Assembly (NCBI GenBank): GCA_030812955.1
Contig: JAUSTR010000003.1
Coordinates: 62,001 to 126,000, forward strand
DNA: 64,000 nucleotides
Direction of reading: 5' to 3'
DNA from: Bacillus alveayuensis
Lineage (GTDB): Bacteria; Bacillota; Bacilli; Bacillales; Aeribacillaceae
In this document: positions 53,609-62,688 of the stretch, piece by piece
Layout of the letters: each line of letters opens with the position of its first letter
How positions within the stretch are numbered: position 1 is the stretch's first letter
The notes under the pieces: generated by a model
Seen by the model: the letters and a program-made list of their open reading frames with translations, nothing else
Database searches by the model: none
What the model was told of the DNA's origin: nothing
Translations under genes and position numbers: made by a program

Positions 53609-53974
53609 CTATACGGAGTAATTTTTCGTCTGTAATTCATTTTCATAGCCGTACTGTATCATCATTTTTCCAACAGCTGAACTCTTTAAAACTTCCAAGC
53701 TTTGTTGTTCATAAAATTGATAAACGGCTTTCGCAGCAATGGCTGCATCCGTTAACTCAAATGAATGGATCGCTTGCAAGCAAGTAATCAAATGACCTGC
53801 ACCATAAGCATCCTCTAAAGCAAAACGATTGGAAGAACCCGCACAAACGAGAATGATTGTTTGTTCAGGAAAATATTTGACGATCGTTTCGGCAACTGCC
53901 TAATTGTTAAATAAAGATGCCGCAAGTACCGTTTCCGCTTTAACACACTTCTTAATGGCCACGGTGCCGTTCGT
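53609..53974 (-). pseudogene. comB: Fragment of 2-phosphosulfolactate phosphatase (ComB)
   Basis: The minus strand encodes the C-terminal half of a ComB protein: NGTVAIKKC, AETVLAASLFN, TIILVCAGSSNRFALEDAYGAGHLI, then ITCLQAIHSFELTD to the stop. An in-frame TAG (53900-53902) interrupts it after LFNN, and the N-terminal ~110 residues are missing. The 5' end is fused to a phosphotransferase fragment near 53975. ComB dephosphorylates 2-phosphosulfolactate to sulfolactate; this copy is dead. Confidence 0.75.
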
Positions 53975-54143
53975 CCTCCCATTCTCCTATTTTTAAAGAA
54001 TTGGTTAAATTCGATGCACCAGTTGCAAATTGTTCCGCCATTAGTGGATCATTTAGTAAATGATCAATGTGGTTGCGTAAAAAATACTCAAGTTTTACAA
54101 CATCTAATTCTTCCCCTTTCCGCATCGGAATGGTTTGAGTCAT
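53975..54143 (-). pseudogene. Fragment of an ACAD10-type phosphotransferase (APH family)
   Basis: About 56 N-terminal codons with SD and start (MTQTIPMRKGEELDVVKLEYFL, given here to show the start MTQTIPMRKGEELDVVK) resemble acyl-CoA-linked APH-fold proteins, including EQFATGASNLTNSLKIGEWE, where intact members read on into LRRPP. At GEWE the frame runs into comB-derived DNA and stops after DERHRGH. The kinase core is gone. In relatives this gene follows an SDR and an acyl-CoA dehydrogenase, as the neighbours do here. Confidence 0.7.
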
Positions 54144-54192
54144 CTTACTCCTTCTCTAAATTCTTCTATTCTATCATTTATATTTTTGAAAA

Positions 54193-54966
54193 CTACATGG
54201 CATGAGTCCCGCCATCAACTATGAGAACTTCCCCTGTCATAAAGTCGGAAGCTTTAGAAGCTAAAAAGACAGCAACCCCTTTTAAATCACGTTCGCTACC
54301 AAACCGTTTTAACGGCGTCTTATTTAAAAAATGATTTTTCCCTCTTTCAATCAGAACGTTTGACATTTTCGTTGGAAAAAATCCTGGAGCAATCGCATTG
54401 ACATGAATGTTATATGGCCCCCATTTCACGGCTAAATCTCTTGTGAAACTAATCACGGCACCTTTACTAGTATTGTAGCCAATCGTGTCCATGTATGCTG
54501 GATCAGATCCTTTTAATCCTGCAACAGATGAAATATTAATAATTTTCCCTTGTTTTCTTTTAACCATATGCTTTCCGACTTCTTGCGTCATGAGAAAAAC
54601 ACCTGTTACATTTACATTCAAGACTTTATTCCACGCTTCGATCGGCATTTCTAATACAGGCGCTCCCCATGTTGCACCACTATTGTTAATAAGAATATCA
54701 ATTTTCCCGAACGTATCAAGCGTTTCATGGACTACATGCTTTACATCATCTGGATTCGTTACATCACATTTTAACGCTAGGGATTGAACCCCAAGCTCTC
54801 GAATTTTTTCCGATACTGCTAGGCAATTTTCCACACGGCGGGAGCAAACAACAACATTCGCCCCAGCTTCAGCAAGGCCAATAGACATTTGTTCTCCTAA
54901 TCCTCTCCCTCCACCTGTCACAATCGCGGTTTTTCCTGTTAAATCAAATAAATCTTTTACATTCAT
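54193..54966 (-). CDS. Short-chain dehydrogenase/reductase
   Basis: 257-residue classical SDR: TGGGRGLGEQM cofactor motif, NNSGATWG, catalytic Ser in NISSVAG and YNTSKGA supplying Tyr/Lys. It would use NAD(P) on a hydroxyacyl or alcohol substrate. It lies between a decayed acyl-CoA dehydrogenase upstream and a truncated phosphotransferase downstream, a three-gene fatty-acid or branched-acyl operon in which only this gene is intact. ATG 54966 (AAAGGA at 8 nt) is preferred to ATG 54972. Confidence 0.88.
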   Translation of the reverse strand: MNVKDLFDLTGKTAIVTGGGRGLGEQMSIGLAEAGANVVVCSRRVENCLAVSEKIRELGVQSLALKCDVTNPDDVKHVVHETLDTFGKIDILINNSGATWGAPVLEMPIEAWNKVLNVNVTGVFLMTQEVGKHMVKRKQGKIINISSVAGLKGSDPAYMDTIGYNTSKGAVISFTRDLAVKWGPYNIHVNAIAPGFFPTKMSNVLIERGKNHFLNKTPLKRFGSERDLKGVAVFLASKASDFMTGEVLIVDGGTHAM

Positions 54967-54980
54967 TTTCATTATCCTTT

Positions 54981-55986
54981 CTATTGAACATTTTCTACTT
55001 GCGGTTTATCTTGATATTTACGCAGTTCAAGCTTTGCAATTTGGGCACGATGAACTTCAATTCGCGAATTGGCGATCCATTCTTGAATAATCCCTTGCTC
55101 AGCTAAAGATTTCCCGAATGTGAACCGGTTATGAACGCGCTTACACGTTTCTTCAAGTGCTCGCTCTGCTAATCCAATCAGGTCCTAATCTTCCTTGAGC
55201 AATCGCAAATCCCTTTCCTTCAGCCCAAATGATATTGCCTGCTGGGACACGTACATTGTTGAACGTAATTTCCGCATGTCCATGAGGGGCATGATTATAG
55301 CCAAAAACAGGAAGCATCCGTTCCACTTTAACTCCTGGTGTATCTAAGGGGACGATAATCATAGACTGTTGTTCATGACGAGGAGCTGACGGATCAGTTT
55401 TCCCCATAACAATGGCAAATTGACAGCGAGGGTCACCCGCACCTGATGACCACCATTTTCTTCCGTTAATTACATATTCATCTCCATCGCGGATCATTCT
55501 AGCTTGAATGTAAGTAGCATCTGATGAAGCAACATTTGGCTCAGTCTTCAAAAAACAGGAACGAATTTTCCCTTCTAATAATGGGATTAACCATTTTTGC
55601 TTTTGTTTTTCTGATCCATAACGGACTAATACTTCCATATTTCCTCTGTCAGGAGCACTGCAATGAAAAATTTCTGGGGCAATAAGTGACCTTCCCATGA
55701 TTTCACAAAGTGGAGAATATTCGAGGTTTGTTAGTCCAGCGCCATATTCACGATCTGGTAAAAATAAATTCCATAATCCTTTTGCTTTTCCTTTAACTCT
55801 TTAATAATCGGTGGAACTTATTTGTCGGAAACTGTCCATTATAGTTTAGCAGTTACACTATCCATCTAGATGATGGTTCATTTAATTGATTTTCATATGT
55901 TTTTTCATTTGGATACACATATTCTTCCATAAACTCGATTAATTCTTTTTTCAATTTTTTATTTTTTCAGAATATGAAAAGTTCAA
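54981..55986 (-). pseudogene. Acyl-CoA dehydrogenase pseudogene with several frameshifts
   Basis: Start TTG 55986 with AAGGAGGAG gives NFSYSEKIKN then a stop; other frames continue as [48 protein letters not shown], the long segment 55153-55698 ([20 protein letters not shown]... to GRLGP) and finally [15 protein letters not shown]...ENVQ to 54981. At GRLGP about eight residues are deleted. At least three frame breaks plus an early stop inactivate it. The intact protein would be an ACAD10/11-like enzyme of ~400 residues. Confidence 0.85.
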
Positions 55987-56002
55987 TAATTCTCCTCCTT
56001 AT

Positions 56003-56016
56003 ATACCAGTTGGTAT
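56003..56016. promoter_or_regulatory. Palindromic operator-like site before the decayed acyl-CoA operon
   Basis: ATACCAGTTGGTAT, perfect 6-bp arms with a 2-bp centre, ends just upstream of the SD of the acyl-CoA dehydrogenase pseudogene. The form resembles TetR-family operators that govern fatty-acid genes. No cognate repressor is in the window. Confidence 0.45.
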
Positions 56017-56103
56017 GTTACCATCTTTATCTTATTAAAAAATGAGTCTTTTTTCAACTAATTATTAGAATATTCCGTAAATTTGCATCCAATTATGATT
56101 GAA

Positions 56104-56141
56104 AAATGGCTGCCCTAACATCATTGTTAAGGCAGCCATTA
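56104..56141 (-). terminator. Terminator after pbpH
   Basis: AATGGCTGCC pairs with GGCAGCCATT, followed by TTTTC on the minus strand. Confidence 0.85.
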
Positions 56142-56142
56142 T

Positions 56143-58221
56143 TTATTCGCCGTCATTTGATGGCTCTTTTGACTCCACTTCTCCTGATTGATATTGTTTT
56201 TGTAATTCAACATAGGCATTGACAATGTCATTAGCAATTTTTTTATTCACAATTTCACCTCGGCTAGTTCGCGCCCATGGCACAACGACACTGAACGCTA
56301 CTTCTGGACGATCAGAAGGATAATAACCGACAAATGTTAAATTGTAAACATATTTTCCCCAATATTGACGCTTTGGTCCATAATAAAACGTTTCAGCAGT
56401 ACCAGTTTTTCCTGCAACATCATGATTAAACATCCCTGATGCAGTCCCACCAGGTCCTGTAACAAGTTTAAACCCGTATTGTACTCGATTAATATCTTCG
56501 TCAGTATTATTGATTCGATTTAGAATGTTTGTTGGCCTTTCTTGTGCGATCGGACCAATCTCATCATCTCCAACCGGTTCATGAATAGATCTGACAAGGC
56601 GCGGCTGTACACGATAACCGCCGTTTGCAATCGTTGATACGTATTGAGCCATTTGCAGTGGTGTATACGTATCAAACTGACCGATCGCTAAATCTAATAA
56701 TTTACCTGGCGTATCGGGATCTGACTGTTGTCCTGTCGATTCAAAGGGCAAATCAATTCCAGTAGGAACGCCTAATCCAAATTGGGCATAATAGTTTCGC
56801 ATTTTAATGAAATCTTCAATTGTTGCTGGAAAACCGCCATTATAAACATAATTGATGCCGGCGATTTTCATCGCAATATGGAACATATAAACGTTTGAAC
56901 TTACTTTTAAAGCATTGATATCGTTAATAGGTCCAAAGTTTTTATAGGAGGATTTTTCCTTTGTATGTTTAATTTTTATCGGAGCATCATAAAATACGGT
57001 TCCGTGCTTAATCCCAAATTGGTAGCCTGCTAAAACTGTTGCCCCTTTAACCGTTGAACCCATTTCATATTGTGTAGCAAATGCACCATAATCAAAATTT
57101 AGCATTTCTCCATTTTGATACATTTTACCAGCCATTGCTAAAATATCTCCATTAAAAGGATCCATCATGACGACAAATGCACGGTCAAGTAAATAGTTAT
57201 CAGGATGTCCCTTCGCTTCCTTTAAACGCGATTCAATAATTTGTTCCACCTTTTTTTGCAACTCGATATCAATAGAAAGTTTTAAATCATAGCCTCTGCG
57301 TCCATTATCAATTAACTGTTGCGCAATCGTTTCTCCATCTTTATTCGAAATATATTTTAACTGTGCCTTACGCGGATTCAAATAATCCTCATATTGTTGT
57401 TCTAAGTAACTAACACCTACACGTTCATTTCTGGCATACCCTCGTGCGGTAAAATAAGATTCACGATCCTGAGGAATTCCTTCTTTTGCATCTGTAATTC
57501 TTCCTAAAATAGACCGGAATGTATCTTCATATGGATAAACGCGATTCCAATCTGTTATAACATCAACACCAGGTAGGTATTCTAAATGTTCCGCTACTAG
57601 CGAAACTTCTTCACTTGTTAAATTTGTCGTTACGATTTGCGGTTCATATGCATACCCTGAGGAAAATTTCGTATAAAAAGCGGCTAGCTCCAACTCTTCA
57701 GGATTATTTTGAATTTTTTCGATTTCTTCTTTTGGAACTCGTTTTACTTGTAATCGATACGTTTCTTTCGGTTTTAATTTTTTCTCCTCATCTGTCAGAA
57801 GTTTTTTAGCTTGTTCAGGATTTTTCGCAATCCAGTAATCACGTAAATCTCTTTCTTTGAGAAATTGTGTATCAATGTCAATGAGTTTGGCAAGCTTTTT
57901 GGCTGTTTCTAGTTTTTCTTCTGCTTTCGTCGTTCTTTCCACGGTATACGTAATAGCTGGTACATTTTCGTTGTCGACGACAATGCGATTGTAACGGTCA
58001 TACATTTTTCCTCGTGGAGCCGGATATTTGGCGATATCTACCTCTGTCCGGTTCACTTCTTTTGAATATTCTTCTCCTTTAACGATTTGCACCACACCGA
58101 GACGAATAATTAACGAAACAAATAGAAGGAATATTATAAAAAAGAATACATTGATTCTCACCATTCTCGCTTTTTTATACCGTTTTTTTTCAGGTGTTCT
58201 TGTTTTGCTTTCTGCACTCAA
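56143..58221 (-). CDS. pbpH: Class B penicillin-binding protein PbpH/PbpA type
   Basis: About 692 residues. Basic cytoplasmic tail, one membrane helix (INVFFFIIFLLFVSLIIRL), a dimerisation domain (PRGKMYDRYNRIVVDN) and a transpeptidase with SxxK at STVKG, SxN at SSN (KVSSNVYMF) and KTGT (VAGKTGTAETF). These elongation PBPs cross-link side-wall peptidoglycan with RodA. Position near ykwD and kinA fits B. subtilis pbpH (ykuA). TTG 58221 has AAGGAAAGGG upstream; the longer TTG 58260 has only a weak SD. Confidence 0.9.
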   Translation of the reverse strand: MSAESKTRTPEKKRYKKARMVRINVFFFIIFLLFVSLIIRLGVVQIVKGEEYSKEVNRTEVDIAKYPAPRGKMYDRYNRIVVDNENVPAITYTVERTTKAEEKLETAKKLAKLIDIDTQFLKERDLRDYWIAKNPEQAKKLLTDEEKKLKPKETYRLQVKRVPKEEIEKIQNNPEELELAAFYTKFSSGYAYEPQIVTTNLTSEEVSLVAEHLEYLPGVDVITDWNRVYPYEDTFRSILGRITDAKEGIPQDRESYFTARGYARNERVGVSYLEQQYEDYLNPRKAQLKYISNKDGETIAQQLIDNGRRGYDLKLSIDIELQKKVEQIIESRLKEAKGHPDNYLLDRAFVVMMDPFNGDILAMAGKMYQNGEMLNFDYGAFATQYEMGSTVKGATVLAGYQFGIKHGTVFYDAPIKIKHTKEKSSYKNFGPINDINALKVSSNVYMFHIAMKIAGINYVYNGGFPATIEDFIKMRNYYAQFGLGVPTGIDLPFESTGQQSDPDTPGKLLDLAIGQFDTYTPLQMAQYVSTIANGGYRVQPRLVRSIHEPVGDDEIGPIAQERPTNILNRINNTDEDINRVQYGFKLVTGPGGTASGMFNHDVAGKTGTAETFYYGPKRQYWGKYVYNLTFVGYYPSDRPEVAFSVVVPWARTSRGEIVNKKIANDIVNAYVELQKQYQSGEVESKEPSNDGE

Positions 58222-58562
58222 ATCCGTTCGCCCTTTCCTTAAACTCATCATCCATTTCAATCTTTAATTATTGTAACAATATCGTAATTTATATTACAGT
58301 ACTTCCAAAAAATATTGTTGTGTCAAGACTAAGTTTTGATCAATTTTTAGTCTCTTTACCTATTTTTAGAACATTTTCTACGAAAAACAGACATACTTGA
58401 AGATTGAATTCACCGCATTATCACTAGGTTTTGAAACTAGAAATTTACAATAAATAGAATTTCTCATTTGTCAATGGAATAGATTGGTACAATTATTACA
58501 AAATTCGTATGTTAAGATAAGGGTGTCAAAACAACACCATTCATTTTAGGAGGTTAAAAGCA

Positions 58563-59306
58563 ATGAAAAAACTTCTTTATTCAACAATAGCAGCAGCAGC
58601 ATTGTTTACTTTCTCATTTGGCGGTCAGAAAACAGAAGCCCATGAGCTTCAAACAAAAATATATATTAAAACAATAAACGGTCAATATCAACCTATCAAT
58701 ATAGATTCAGAGAATATAGAACAGAAGATCAAAGAATATTTTCCAAATATTCAAATAAACTCAAAAGAGTTTCAAAAGTTAACCATTCCTTCTAATTCTA
58801 CTACAACCAAAACAGAGGTTCCTACTAATATTCATAAAGGATCAGATCAAAAGGCAAATTCTACGCCAATAAAAGAAACAAATACGGTTCAACCGAAGCA
58901 AAATAATCAATCTAAAACTTCTTATTCCATTCATGAGTATGAAAGAAAAGTGGTAGAATTAACAAATATCGAGCGCCAAAAACAAGGATTAAAGCCTTTA
59001 CAAATCGATGAAAATTTAAGTAAAGTCGCTCGTGAAAAATCATTAGATATGCAGCGCAACAACTATTTTTCTCATACAAGTCCAACTTATGGTTCACCTT
59101 TTGAAATGATGAACAAATTTGGAATTACGTACAAAACAGCAGGAGAAAATATTGCCAAAGGGCAAAGAACACCTGAAGAAGTCGTACAAGCATGGATGAA
59201 TAGTGATGGGCATCGTAAAAATATTTTAAATCCAAACTTTACTCACATTGGTGTCGGATATAGTGAAAACGGAAAATATTGGACACAAATGTTCATCGGT
59301 AAATAA
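58563..59306 (+). CDS. ykwD: Secreted CAP/SCP-domain protein YkwD
   Basis: 247 residues: signal peptide (KKLLYSTIAAAALFTFSFGG), a Ser/Thr/Asn-rich linker (~80-120) and a C-terminal CAP domain with LTNIERQKQGLKPL, SHTSPTYGSPFEMM, AGENIAKGQ and WMNSDGHRKNILNPNFTHIGVG (given in part). His and Glu residues of the CAP cavity are present. YkwD/SafA-like CAP proteins are extracellular with unclear function in Bacillus. GGAGGT SD. The 58222-58562 gap holds the divergent promoters; I see no other element in it. Confidence 0.9.
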   Translation: MKKLLYSTIAAAALFTFSFGGQKTEAHELQTKIYIKTINGQYQPINIDSENIEQKIKEYFPNIQINSKEFQKLTIPSNSTTTKTEVPTNIHKGSDQKANSTPIKETNTVQPKQNNQSKTSYSIHEYERKVVELTNIERQKQGLKPLQIDENLSKVAREKSLDMQRNNYFSHTSPTYGSPFEMMNKFGITYKTAGENIAKGQRTPEEVVQAWMNSDGHRKNILNPNFTHIGVGYSENGKYWTQMFIGK

Positions 59307-59322
59307 TGGTTCATTTTACGAG

Positions 59323-59357
59323 AAAAGGGTCTGACTTTAGTGGGGTCAGACCCTTTT
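59323..59357. terminator. Terminator between convergent ykwD and SDR genes
   Basis: AAAAGGGTCTGAC pairs with GTCAGACCCTTTT around a 9-nt loop. Same palindrome type as at 1499-1527. Confidence 0.9.
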
Positions 59358-59386
59358 GGTTGAGAAAGCCTCGTCATTTTATCCTT

Positions 59387-60172
59387 TTATATGGATTTAA
59401 CCATCCCGCCATCTACTAACAATGTTTGCCCTGTTACATATGTATTTAATTTAGAAAGTAAGAAGACTGCATAGTTAGCAAATTCATCAGGATTGCCATA
59501 GCGGCCAAGTGGAATGGCTGCTTTCATTTTTTCTTGAATTTGTTCAACGGTCACACCTTGCTTTTCTGCATTGATTTGATCTAGCTGTGCAACGCGGTCG
59601 GTTGCAATTCGGCCAGGTGCAACTGTATTAATGAGTATTTGATACGGGGCAAACTCTAATGCTAATGTTTTCGTTAAACCAACAATTCCTAGGCGAAACG
59701 TATTGGACAAAATAAGCCCTTGAATCGGCTCTTTCACAGAAGATGAAGCAATATTCACAATTCGTCCACCATTTTTCTTTAAATAAGGAAGTGCTTGCCG
59801 AATAAAGCGAATATAACTTAATAGGTTTAACTCAAAAGCATGTTGCCAATCCTCATCAGTCATTTGCTCAAAAGTTCCGGCTTTAGGACCTCCTGCGTTA
59901 TTAACAAGAAGATCAATGGTTCCAAGCTTATCGATTGTTTGGTTAATCACTTTCTCAATATCTTCCTTTGACGAGATATCAGCTTTTGTATAATATACTT
60001 TTCCTTTATTCAGTGACGATAATTCTTTTTGGACCGCTTGAAGCTTCTCTTCGTTTCGGCTTACAAGCATCACATTTGCGCCTTCTTCCACTAATTTTTC
60101 GGCTATGGCTTTACCAAGCCCTTGACTTGAAGCCACAACTAGTGCACTTAATCCTTTAATTCCTAAGTCCAT
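59387..60172 (-). CDS. SDR family protein lacking the usual YxxxK
   Basis: 261 residues with Rossmann motif ASSQGLGKAIAE and NNAGGPKAG, and a C-terminal VTGQTLLVDGGMVKS. The catalytic Ser region reads NIASSSVKEP, but where classical SDRs have YxxSK the sequence is LSNTFRLGIVGLTKT, without Tyr or the Lys at the expected spacing. It belongs to a known atypical SDR subgroup or is non-catalytic in the usual sense. GGGGGAA precedes ATG 60172. It replaces the ykwA-C genes of B. subtilis in this position. Confidence 0.8.
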   Translation of the reverse strand: MDLGIKGLSALVVASSQGLGKAIAEKLVEEGANVMLVSRNEEKLQAVQKELSSLNKGKVYYTKADISSKEDIEKVINQTIDKLGTIDLLVNNAGGPKAGTFEQMTDEDWQHAFELNLLSYIRFIRQALPYLKKNGGRIVNIASSSVKEPIQGLILSNTFRLGIVGLTKTLALEFAPYQILINTVAPGRIATDRVAQLDQINAEKQGVTVEQIQEKMKAAIPLGRYGNPDEFANYAVFLLSKLNTYVTGQTLLVDGGMVKSI

Positions 60173-60233
60173 TCCATTTCCCCCATCTTGTTTTTTCTTT
60201 TAGTTTACCATGATTTGCACCAAAATAAAAAAA

Positions 60234-60266
60234 ATGCACTTGAACTTTTGAAAAAAGCTCAAGTGC
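60234..60266 (-). terminator. Terminator after mcpC
   Basis: GCACTTGAGC and its partner TTCAAGTGC (with mismatches in the middle) are followed on the minus strand by ATTTTTTTT. Confidence 0.75.
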
Positions 60267-60273
60267 TAAATTG

Positions 60274-62253
60274 TTAAACAGAAAAATACTTGACTATTTT
60301 TTGCAGTTTTTTACTAAATTCATGCAATTCTTCCGCTGATTGAGAAACGGTCTCAAACACATTCAACTGTTCATTCGTTGACGCACTTACTTCTTCTATA
60401 CTTGCAGTTGATTGCTCAGAAATGGCAGAGATATTTTGCAGAGATTCAATCACTTGTATTTTTTTATTATTAATTTCATTCATATTTTCAGTTACTGTAC
60501 GAATCGAATAAATTAACTCGTTCATTTTCGTCGCAATTTTTTGGAATGCATCACCCGTTAAATGAACCGCATGTTGTTGTTTATCATTCATTTCCTTCGA
60601 GCGTTTCATTGCTTGTACAGCATTTTCTGCTTCAGCTTGAATGCCTTGAATCGTTTTGCTGATTTTTTCAGTTGCCTCTGCTGATTGTTCGGCTAATTTT
60701 CGAACTTCTTGAGCGACAACAGCAAATCCTTTCCCGCTCTCACCTACTCTAGCAGCTTCAATACTTGCATTTAATGCAAGCAAATTCGTTTGATCGGAAA
60801 TATTCGAGATCGTCGTAATGACATCTGTAATATGGTTAATTTTATCCGCTAGACCATTTAACACATGTTCAACCGTTTGAATTTCTTGATTTGCTTCTTT
60901 TGACTTTAATTGCAGTTGATTCAATGTTTCCAATCCATTATAGCTAGCATCTTCCGATTCTTTGGAAAGCTGTTCGACATTTTGGATGGACTTATTAACG
61001 CATTCAATACTGTTTGATAAGCTTTTCATTTGCTCATTCATTGAATCAACATTTTTAGCTTGTTCATTTGACCCTTTCGCAATATCATCAATGGCTGCGG
61101 AAATTTGTTCACTTGCTGCCATCGTTTGTACGGATACTGCACTTAAATGTTCAGAAGAATCGTTCATACGGTTAACCGATTTCTTCATGCTTTCAACGAT
61201 GTTCCGCATATTCGCAACCATTTGATTAAAGCTTTCAGCAAGACTTCCAATTTCGTCTTTTGAGTTTATTTGAACCGTAACTGTTAAGTCTCCTTGTGCA
61301 ACTTTAGAAGCTTCTTCTGTTAACGATAAAATTGGTTTTGTAATGGTTCGTGTAACAAAGAAACTGCTGATAATTGTGAGAATGACTGCTCCTATTGTAA
61401 TAAGTAAATGGGTCGTTTTTACATTTTCAGCTGTTTTTAATAAGTCAGAATAAGGATAAACAACCCCAAGCTTCCAACCAAGACCCAGTATTGTATCAAA
61501 AATCATCATTTTTTCTTCTTTTTCATCTTCGTATCTTATAACACCAGTCTCCAATTCTTTTACACGATTCATGTAGTTCAATTCGTATAAATTTTTCCCC
61601 TTTAATGTTGGATGGCTAACAGCAATCCCATTTTCCGTCATTAAATACGCATAGCCATGATGAACTAAATCAATATTATTGACAATTGCATCAACAGCTT
61701 CTAATGAAACGTCGTAGCCAATGACGCCCAATATTTTACCATTTTGTTCAATCACTTTCGCTCCAGTGATGAGAAGCTCGCCCGTTGAAGCATCTTCATA
61801 TGGCTCCGTCCAAACGACTTTATCTCGGTTTTCAAGAGCCTCTTGATACCATGGGCGAGATGTCGGATCAAAATCATCTGGTAAATCTAAAAGCGGTTCA
61901 GTGTAAATTTCTTTTTTTTCCGTCCCAATAAGTATGGCTTTTACTAGCGGATTCATTTGTAAAAAAGATTGATAAGAATGTAAAACGTTATTTAATTTTT
62001 CCTCAGATGGTTCATTTAAAAAGGAGAGCAAATCATCATCCTGACTAAATAGTTTCATACTTTTTTCATAATGATTGAGCTGCATTGCAACATTTTGGTT
62101 CATTTGTTCAACAATTGAATTTCCTAATTCTTGAGTTTCCTCCATAATGCTTTCCTGAATAATATAAGACGAAACGAAAAAGACAGATGCTAAAGAAATC
62201 GTTAATAAAACCGCAAAAAAAATGGTTATTTTTACTTGAAGCTTTCGAACCAT
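60274..62253 (-). CDS. mcpC: Methyl-accepting chemotaxis protein McpC-like
   Basis: 659 residues: membrane helix 1 (~5-28), a dCache ligand domain (~35-270, with [14 protein letters not shown] and [15 protein letters not shown]), helix 2, HAMP ([20 protein letters not shown]) and the MCP signalling hairpin with the tip [25 protein letters not shown] sequence. The gene next to ptsI fits B. subtilis mcpC, a receptor for several amino acids and for PTS sugars. Start ATG 62253 with CAGGAG 9 nt upstream; the earlier ATG 62283 has no SD. Confidence 0.9.
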   Translation of the reverse strand: MVRKLQVKITIFFAVLLTISLASVFFVSSYIIQESIMEETQELGNSIVEQMNQNVAMQLNHYEKSMKLFSQDDDLLSFLNEPSEEKLNNVLHSYQSFLQMNPLVKAILIGTEKKEIYTEPLLDLPDDFDPTSRPWYQEALENRDKVVWTEPYEDASTGELLITGAKVIEQNGKILGVIGYDVSLEAVDAIVNNIDLVHHGYAYLMTENGIAVSHPTLKGKNLYELNYMNRVKELETGVIRYEDEKEEKMMIFDTILGLGWKLGVVYPYSDLLKTAENVKTTHLLITIGAVILTIISSFFVTRTITKPILSLTEEASKVAQGDLTVTVQINSKDEIGSLAESFNQMVANMRNIVESMKKSVNRMNDSSEHLSAVSVQTMAASEQISAAIDDIAKGSNEQAKNVDSMNEQMKSLSNSIECVNKSIQNVEQLSKESEDASYNGLETLNQLQLKSKEANQEIQTVEHVLNGLADKINHITDVITTISNISDQTNLLALNASIEAARVGESGKGFAVVAQEVRKLAEQSAEATEKISKTIQGIQAEAENAVQAMKRSKEMNDKQQHAVHLTGDAFQKIATKMNELIYSIRTVTENMNEINNKKIQVIESLQNISAISEQSTASIEEVSASTNEQLNVFETVSQSAEELHEFSKKLQKIVKYFSV

Positions 62254-62401
62254 TTTGTTCAACTCCTGATTTAACTGTTTCATGAATAAAATAATTTTTT
62301 AAAATAACAAAAAAAGGGAAAGTTTACTGTTTTTACTCCCCATCTCTTCTCCTATTATCATAAAAAAATACAATAGGAAAATAAATTTTTTCCTATTATT
62401 T

Positions 62402-62427
62402 ATATCGGAATCATTGTAACATTTTTA
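62402..62427 (-). promoter_or_regulatory. Sigma-D-like promoter of mcpC
   Basis: Minus strand: TAAA (62424-62427), 14 nt, TCCGATAT (62402-62409). Close to TAAA-N15-GCCGATAT and nearly identical in its -10 to the cheV promoter. It lies about 150 bp before the start codon. Confidence 0.65.
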
Positions 62428-62457
62428 AATATAATTTTAAATTTGTGTAAATCTTTC

Positions 62458-62570
62458 TTAATCATGTATTCCCATTTTTTTGAATTTCTTCAATATTGTT
62501 CATCAAGAGGATAATCTAATGCCTGAGGTTCATAATAAACGAGTTTGGGAATGAAAGGTTTTGTCAACAA
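62458..62570 (-). pseudogene. splB: N-terminal relic of spore photoproduct lyase (SplB)
   Basis: Behind a good SD (AAGGAAG) a TTG start gives TKPFIPKLVYYEPQALDYPL, closely resembling the SplB N-terminus; after DEQY a TGA intervenes, and the other frame continues LKKFKKMGIHD before a stop. The rest, including the radical-SAM CxxxCxxC core, is absent. In B. subtilis splAB lies between ptsI and mcpC, the same position. The organism has apparently lost splB here. Confidence 0.72.
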
Positions 62571-62688
62571 AGGTCACTTCCTTTTTTTATTCCGCTGACT
62601 GATCCTTTAATATTGGCTGTTTTGATGTTGAATGAACGATGAAAAATTTTCCTAATAAATATTAAATCCGAAAAAATCTTTTATAAAA

